DNA of 64,000 nt from Panorpa germanica. Taxonomy: Eukaryota > Arthropoda > Insecta > Mecoptera > Panorpidae. The translations under genes and the position numbers were made by a program. Numbering within the stretch: the stretch's first letter is position 1; each line of letters opens with the position of its first letter. Where the stretch lies: contig OY783209.1 of the NCBI GenBank assembly GCA_963678705.1, positions 14,632,001 to 14,696,000 of the forward strand, written 5' to 3'. Shown here one piece after another: positions 57,398 through 64,000 of the stretch. The notes beneath the pieces are model-generated. The model ran no database searches, was not told the origin of the DNA, and worked only from the letters and a program-made list of their open reading frames with translations.

Positions 57398-58012
57398 AAT
57401 ATATTAAATTTTATAAATATCCTGTGATAAGCTGCTGAGCAAAACTCTTTTCTTTTCAAAAGTCTGATGAATTTTATTGACTATCCTGTGATCCTGGGAG
57501 ACTGAGAGATCTACATGATTTCGTTTTTTCTGCATTTTTATGCGGTTTAAGAGTCATCATAACTTGCGCCACCTTCTATTAAGGGGGAATAAAACTTGTT
57601 CTGATAGTTGCATTAAAAAGTTGTGTAAGAAATTTGTTGCCAAGTTCAGTTCCTGTAGTCGCGTAGTTTTTGGGACGTTTTTACTGTTCAGATTCTTAAG
57701 TGCTTCAGCAACCTCGTAAATTTTAATTTTTTGAATTGGCTTATGTGGAAAGATGGGCAATCTTCCATCCTCACGTCTTGTTTCAGATAATGTTCAACGC
57801 TGTGTTTTTTTTTTAGCTTCAAGTAGATGTTTTAGTTCCTTTATAGCTCTGTTTAGACGGTTTTTGAAGCGGGGACATTTATTAGATTGCATTAGTTTCC
57901 GAAGTCGCCTTTTCTCAGCTTCCTTTTCCATTATTGAGTGCATTGAATTTGATTTCCAGGATGATGCATTCACTAGTTGTGCATTATCGCCAATAATTAG
58001 AACACCAAAATT
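57398..58012 (-). pseudogene. Second Jockey-type fragment (linker and RT start)
   Basis: Minus strand, right to left: EKEAEKRRLRKLMQSNKCPR, FKNRLNRAIKELKHLLEAKK, then FPHKPIQKIKIYEVAEALKN LNSKN, and KVAQVIMTLKPHKNA followed by stop-broken text. It is equivalent to 56440-55870 of the neighbouring element, so it is a separate copy, joined head-to-tail to the endonuclease start at 57397. Confidence 0.65.
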
Positions 58013-58950
58013 ATAATACAGTAGCGGCGCGAATTTCAGGAGGCAATGTTAGAATAGAATATTTAAATTTGGCATGTAAGCTGCTACAGTAACTAATAAA
58101 AAACAAAACTGAAAACCTTAAATTTCCTGTAGCGGCGGTAGTTGAGACCGTAAAATCTAGAAATATTGAATAAAGACAATTTTAACTTGGGATATGTATA
58201 GAAACACTAATTGTGAGTATTTGCCAACAAATGGAATACCACATGCTTTATTCAGTAGCGACGCGATTTTTTGTTGGTAATGTTAGAATAGAGTTCCAAT
58301 GTTGAAATTTAGTATGTAGACTCGCTGTAGACAGTAATTAATAAATAAATAGTAAAAACTTCGAATTCCCAGTGGCAGCGGGAGTGGAGACGTTAAAAGC
58401 TGAAATTTTAAATTAAAAAATTGTAACTTGGGTATGTATAGAGACATTTTGAAGACAATGTCACAACAGATTTTGAACTATGAAATTTGAAACGTTGGTA
58501 GATGGTCATTAAAGACAAATTATAGAAAACATTAAATTTCCAGTGAGAGTGGGCGTCGGAAACCAAAAACCAGAAATATCAAATATATAGGGACGAAAGG
58601 CTATAATTTAATATATATGTCTTGGGTACAACCAAAATTGATTCCTGTGCCTACTTTGACAAATCTAGTTCAGTGGCGGAAATTATGTGGGGGACACTAA
58701 TGCTATAATATAAATACAAAACTGAAATTTAATATGCAGATATAGATTGATACATTAATAACGAAAATAAAAAAAATTACATTACCTAAGTGTAATATTA
58801 GGGTAGGAGGTGGCAATTCGAATATAAGAACAATATAGAGGTATAACGATGATATTTTGCATGTAGAATATTAAATTGAAGCAAAAATAGTTCTCTTTTT
58901 GTTACACATTAAAAATACATTCAGTAGTTGAATTTATTTGATATTTGGTG
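58013..58950 (-). repeat. Inverted copy of the AT-rich dispersed repeat
   Basis: Minus-strand matches to 28626-32639: CAGTAGCGGCGCGAATTTC (58019), ACTAATTGTGAGTATTTGCC (58208), CAGTGGCAGCGGGAGT (58370), CAGTGAGAGTGGGCG (58540) and GATATTTTGCATGTAGAAT (58850). It starts immediately at the end of a Jockey fragment. Confidence 0.75.
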
Positions 58951-59999
58951 CGTTTGTACGCAGAGTTCAATCTGTTTATTTTAAGTATGTTTATTAATTG
59001 TAAATTATAAGTAATGAGTTATGTATTGTAAATGTTTATAAATGTATGTGGGATTATTTTTTAGAGTAATTTTAAGTTAAAATTATATTTAGTTTTAAGA
59101 AATAGAAATAAGTAATCTGTAAGTTAGGTTAAGATCTTGGATAAGAACGGGGGTATATTTAAATGTATAAATAAACCAGAGACAGACAGTATAGCCGTTC
59201 ACAGAAAGATACTTACCAGTTTGCTTACAGCAAAAGCAGCCGAACGGCGTATGCTGATGAGTCATCAAAGGCGTTGGCTGATATACGTACAACGAGTCGT
59301 GTGCAAAAGTAGTCTGAAGTAAAAAATGGCGATTGAAGAATGCTAGTTGCATTTGGTTGTTATTTTTGTGTGTTAAAATCATAGTTAAATTAATTACTAG
59401 GTGTAATATAATTGATATTGTGATTATTGTAAACAATAGAGTTAGACAGCAAATTTAATGTTTAGTACTAAGGTGTATTTTCATTAATAATATTGTGTTG
59501 TTAACTATGGACAATTGTACTGCGTATTACGGGTGTAACAAACGCAAAAACATTGTAAAGAACTATATTGTATTTAATCTAGTGTATTTTGTTGTAAATA
59601 TAATTAAGATTAATTAACTTTATGTAGATGTAATATTGTGACTTTGATAAGTGATTAAACTATTAATAGCCAAATTATGTGTTTACTCGTTTTAAAAGAA
59701 ACTATATTGTTGTATTGTACATTAACCATAGGCTGATGTTAATTGTAACTTATAATTGTGGGAAAGTACCTACAAATTGGGACTCGAACCGGGATGTGTG
59801 CAGAGTCAAAACCTACAAATTATGATCTCAACAGATGGTTAGAGATATAACCTACAAATTGTGAGCTATCAACAGTGATTGAATAGTTATAGGCTGCATA
59901 ATAGAATCGCAACACGTGGTTGTAAATTCTAACCTGCAAAGCGGAGTCTGTACCGAGATGGGAATGGATTCAAAAACTACTAATGTAGATAATTAAAAA
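58951..59999. other. AT-rich sequence with a decayed short repeat
   Basis: At 59760-59950 the phrase ACCTACAAATT (or variants) recurs about every 40-60 bp (near 59769, 59811, 59851, with a weaker copy near 59932), suggesting an eroded tandem repeat. A GGGACTCGAACC at 59779 resembles the reverse of a tRNA T-arm but lacks a partner A box. No gene seen. Confidence 0.35.
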
Positions 60000-60550
60000 A
60001 GTCTACATGTATATATGTTTTTTGAGTACTAATAACTTTGAAAGTTGATGCACTAAAAATGAATATTAAAAAGAAAATTACATCCATTATAGAATTGAAT
60101 TAATAGCGGTTGCGTCTGGAGACAGAATACTAGAGATCTTGATGGCAAGGAATGGGGGAAAGGGGAGGTTAATAGTCCCAAATGTAGAAAAAATAAAATA
60201 AAAACTAAGTATTGAGACTGTAATTATACATATTTCAGTAGCGGTCAAAATTGGTAAAAATGGGGAAGCTTTATGCTTTGCAAGACCTACCATTTTTAAA
60301 TTTAATTTGTGTGGTTCTCTATAAACGGTGATTTAAAATATTGACTATATGCTTGAGTAATTATTGACTACGAGAAAAATAGATTACTTTAATTAAAATT
60401 TGACTATTTTATGTCAGCGGCGGGGAAAAGAGATATAGCATACGAGTATATACGAAATTTGGTATGCTAGTTTATAGTGCAGTATTAATTACTTAAATGA
60501 ATTTTTGTAGTATCGAAGTGGAAGTGTATTATAGTAGTGGGGAGAGAGAG
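60000..60550 (-). repeat. Inverted dispersed repeat, distal part
   Basis: Matches the region near 31080-31400 in inverse orientation, including AGACCTACCATTTTTAAATT (60284), a TTGATGCACTAAAAATGAAT phrase (60045) and TGGTATGCTAGTTTATAG. Non-coding. Confidence 0.6.
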
Positions 60551-61893
60551 GGGGCGCCGGGGTCAATATTCTAAGAGGCCGGGATGCTCGAAACAGTGTT
60601 GATGGAGGAGAGCGCCCTATATGAGATAGTGACGTTGCGGATCATGAATCGTGGTGGTTCTTTTCACGTGCCGAATCACGCCTTTACAATTACTGTTTAT
60701 CACTTCACTTGCTCACTATTTATTGTTGACTGACTGACTCGGGCTGACTTATTCCAGCTTACTGACTTGCGACGCGGTACTCTGGTTCCATTTATACCAA
60801 CGGGTAACGTTGTAGAATACCCCTGCCCTCGACATCTTTGACATTCGAGATTCTATATGCAATTATGCGAATACGCTGCTGGCCTTCTGAATATTTATAC
60901 GTTTGTCGCTTCGCAATATAATTATTTCTAGAATGAACGCGCGAGTACGTAAATAACGGATAAGCGCGATATGCATTTGTTTACGCATTGTTTATCTTTC
61001 TAGATCCAAGTACAACGCGTATTAAGTTATCAAGTGAAAAGTAAACAGCCTTGTTTATCACAATGTCGAGATATTTGTACAAGGATGTGCAGCCCTTACT
61101 GTTAATTTCTGCAAATTTATTTCCGCGTCTTGGCATTGCTAAATGTTATAAATTATTAACACAACGTAAACCTCAAACGGAAAAATGTAATATACTGTAA
61201 ACAATATATTTTATTGAAGACAGAGATGTAAGCCCCTTCAATATTCTAAACTAACTCCGAACGACACTAGTTTAGAGTCGGTAAGGCTTAGATGCGATTG
61301 AGAGGAATAATTACTAAAACTTAACTAGCATACACTGCGTTTTTTTTCATACGTGACATAAGAGCTTTACATCGCATATTGACCATAAACTTGAACAGCA
61401 AAATGCTGTGAGCTTAAAAATAAATGAAAATATAAAAAAAGAATCATTTTCTAACACGGGTATATATGATTTTCTAATCTTGAATGACATTCTAGCCATA
61501 GTAAAACATCAGGCAAGAGTGCCCCGCGAAAATGATCAACAGAATGAATGCAAATGGTATATTGTAGCTATACTATACTATGTTGTATATTGTAGCTATA
61601 CTATGCATATATTTATTTATATGTATATTTCCAGCTATTGTATTAATAGCGGGAAATATGCATGTCAAAACTGTAATTTAAAATGTTATTCTACTAAAAA
61701 CTAAAAACATACTAACAACTTGTCTTGCCACTGAACTCAAGTTTTCGTTTAGATTGGTTTTGGTTTGTTTTTAGGTATATATCTATTTTTTAAATAAAAG
61801 GTGAAACATTATAATAGTAGATAGAATTATTAAAGAAAATAATCATCAAGAGAAGTAAATAAATATGTTAAAGTACAAAATTGTTTGTTTCAG
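60551..61893. other. Intron sequence, nothing firmly recognised
   Basis: Contains a GC-richer patch (60540-60660) and TTGACTGACTGACTCGGGCT near 60723. A short ORF at 61408-61704 has no recognisable domain. The intron ends with TTTGTTTCAG at 61884-61893. Confidence 0.4.
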
Positions 61894-61989
61894 CTGCTCA
61901 TTGCATTTATCAACGTTACGGAACTGTTACGGAAACAAATAAAATATTGTTAATTCTTGGCAGACACAACATAAATAATTGGACAGATG
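61894..61989 (+). CDS. Serine protease gd-like, exon with the catalytic histidine
   Basis: A 96-bp exon with acceptor TTGTTTCAG and donor GATG|GTAAGT. Starting with CT, it completes the Ala codon from 53186 to give VIT-AAHC, the His-box of S1 proteases, then IYQRYGTVTETNKILLILG and RHNINNWTD. The LGRHNI..W motif is shared with gd-like proteases. It ends with one base (G) of a split codon. The exons with the catalytic Asp and Ser lie beyond the window, so activity cannot be judged. Confidence 0.85.
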
Positions 61990-62457
61990 GTAAGTAATAT
62001 TACAAATATTAAAATACATAAATTCAACAAAAAACTACTAAAATATGAATAGCAATTCATAAGTGTTGTTTTTAATGTCAACAAAGTAACATCAGCATGG
62101 ATCCTTAAAGTCAAATTTAAATTAATATGTGCGAGTTAAATAAATTCCGTTTCCACTATTTTAAAACTAAAAAAATACTTCTGACAGTCACTGGTTAGAG
62201 AATAAGCAGTGTATTATTTTGTATACTATTTAAACATATATTATAAATCAGCCACAGTTTACATCGAATCTCCTTGGTGAGCGCACGTGTTTTCAATAAA
62301 CAAAGCAATAAAATAAATAGTGATCTTTTTTTTTGCAAATTATAATATTTTTTTTTCGTGATTTATTTGTATTTAAATTATAATTTATATTATTATTAAG
62401 TGATATTACTAAGAAGTGAAGTAACTTCTATTTAATTATCACTGGTTAATTAACAAT
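61990..62457. other. Intron, and presumed 5' UTR of the next LINE
   Basis: A change to higher-complexity text around 62240-62300 (CCACAGTTTACATCGAATCT) may mark the 5' end of the LINE whose ORF1 starts at 62458. The boundary is not certain. Confidence 0.4.
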
Positions 62458-63884
62458 ATGGATATGGAGGTTGAACCTCCCGATAAAAATCCAAACAATA
62501 AAAACAACTCTGTGACTAACAAATCATTTCCTACAGATAAAACATTCAGTGATATAACAGAAAACTTAAATAACAAAAGTGACAATGTTAAAAAAATATA
62601 TAATAATTTATACAACACAGAAACAAAATATGACTCGTATAAAGTATATATATATATATATACATTTTTTAGTTCTCTTAAATTAGCAGAAATAATTTGT
62701 AAAATTAGCAATAAATCTAATATAATAGAAATTAAAAAAGTGGGAAGAAATAGAGTAATCGTTCAATGTGCTAATGCAATACTAGCTAACGAAATTACCA
62801 AATCAACATTGCTGAAAAACAATGGATATGAAGCGTTTATCCCATTTTACTGGTGCACAAAAGTAGCTATTATAAAAGGTGTTGATATAGAATATACGGA
62901 AGAAACAATTTTAAATAATATAGAGTGTCCACCTTTTAAAGTAACGAGAGTGCAAAGACTAAATCGAAAAATAAGAGTTGACGGAGCTATAAAATATGAA
63001 CCCAGTACATCAGTGAAACTATTCTTTGAAGGACTTGCAATCCCTGCTTATGTTTACATGTGGAGAGTGAGACGAGCATGTGAACCATTTGTACAACAGA
63101 CGATACAATGTTATAATTGTTTTAAATTTGGACACGCAGCCACAAAATGTAGAGCAAAAGTAGCAAAATGTAAATTCTGCGGAAGTGAAGATCATTTACG
63201 TACTGCATGCACATCTCTTAACCCGACATGCATAAATTGTAAACTTAACCACGAGGCTACAGACAATGAATGTCCTGAAAAAAAAATACAAATCAAGATA
63301 AAAGATCTCATGGCCCAACACAATCTCAGTTTTTATGAAGCAAAATTAGAATTAATGGAAAAAAATACAGACTATTTATACTCAGTAAGAACTCAAAACT
63401 CTTTTGAAGCTCTAAACTACAATGAGACTTTTCCCAATATCACAAATAAATACAATAGTATCAACATAATACCAACATACAAACCAAACCCTTTAACCAG
63501 AAGAACTAATACCAGAGTGAATAAATCAAATACAGATAACTCGTTACAAAGATCTTACAGTCAACCACAACCTACGACATCCACTAAAGAACCAATTCCA
63601 AAAAGAAGAAGAGAAGAAATGAAACCTAACAATGAAGAAAGCGACACATACCTTAAGAAAACTAATCAGGGAAAAACAGAAAGCAAATCAACCAAGAGAA
63701 ACCTGATATTACAATGGAAAACAATGATAATGATACCTGCTATACATCAATATATAATAAAAATAATGATGACAAAATTAAAGATACAAACAAAGACCCA
63801 AATATTACATCCCAATCTCTTAGAAGCTACAAGAAACAAATATCTAGTGTACAATGGCCAAACTCGTAAGAAAACATCGATATA
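62458..63884 (+). CDS. LINE ORF1 (Gag-like, three CCHC zinc knuckles)
   Basis: Starts MDMEVEPPDKNPNNKNN. The N-terminal third is Asn/Lys-rich with an in-frame (TA)n insert (KVYIYIYTFF at 62642-62670). The middle (VGRNRVIVQCANAILANEI, AIIKGVDIEYTEETIL) resembles the RNA-binding fold of LINE ORF1 proteins. Then come CYNCFKFGHAATKC, CKFCGSEDHLRTAC and CINCKLNHEATDNEC, three zinc knuckles. A Ser/Thr/Gln-rich tail follows. Near 63705 the conserved-looking reading moves to another frame (NDNDTCYTSIYNKNNDD, ending SSVQWPNS at about 63859), so the annotated frame end at 63942 is probably a frameshift artefact. ORF2 is not in the window. Jockey/I-type superfamily; exact clade unassigned. Confidence 0.7.
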
Positions 63885-64000
63885 TAAATTTAGTTTATTT
63901 TTAATAAAAACTCTATTCACATCACTAAACCTAATCGGTTAATAAATTTACTAAAATATTAAATTAACAATAATTATATAAACATAAAGAAAAAAAATAA

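Noticed and set aside
59095..59436. A 113-codon minus-strand ORF with a hydrophobic start
   Set aside because: No conserved motif or splice context, and AT-rich composition. Judged random.
61408..61704. A 98-codon + ORF in intron 3
   Set aside because: No domain, a repeated GTAGCTATACTAT motif in its second half, and no splice signals tying it to the host gene.

Overview
The window is AT-rich animal nuclear DNA, almost certainly insect. It has spliced protein-coding exons with canonical GT/AG borders, many (TA)n tracts, and a dense, nested population of retrotransposons: errantivirus-like Ty3/gypsy, BEL/Pao, Jockey-type and R1-type LINEs, plus Helitrons and a tRNA-derived SINE. There are no bacterial operons, no CRISPR array and no rRNA. 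I cannot name the species or order.

The only host gene I can support is on the + strand and runs through nearly the whole window. Four exons (9968-10130, 48189-48663, 53005-53186, 61894-61989) join with matching phases. They encode part of a secreted S1-family serine protease of the 'gastrulation defective' (gd) type: the end of the N-terminal GD domain, a Pro/Arg/Thr/Gln-rich linker, and the start of the protease domain up to the catalytic His. First and last exons lie outside the window. The first visible intron is about 38 kb and holds most of the mobile DNA.

Layout. 1-930: small repeat and LINE fragments and a (TA)n tract. 927-6193: errantivirus-like LTR element (minus strand) with gag, a Q/K-rich ORF, integrase and envelope remnants. 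8527-9495: large palindrome built from a tRNA-derived SINE. 9968-10130: host exon. 10940-12135 and 25422-27940: Jockey sequences (minus), one of which is split by a tandem BEL/Pao array (12136-25421; three copies sharing LTRs). 28330-32639 and 35662-36390: long AT-rich dispersed repeat, interrupted by a young non-autonomous gypsy element (32640-35657) with a CTCT target duplication. 36391-38271: R1-type LINE (+). 38272-38607: small Helitron. 38760-40153: gypsy gag-protease fragment (minus). 40976-45440: dispersed repeat and three tandem Helitron-like units. 46340-47830: Jockey fragments. 48189-48663: host exon. 49420-52918: two LINE copies (minus). 53005-53186: host exon. 54549-58012: Jockey element and fragment (minus). 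58013-60550: inverted copy of the dispersed repeat. 61894-61989: host exon. 62230-64000: ORF1 of another LINE (+).

Nearly every mobile element is broken. The most unusual structures are: the BEL leader, which carries 15 tandem hairpins whose two arms change together and a 36/72-bp satellite that looks like an amplified primer-binding-site region; the palindromic SINE block; and two gypsy-type elements that keep gag and a Q/K-rich ORF but have lost reverse transcriptase. Most coding retroelements in the host introns are antisense to the host gene.
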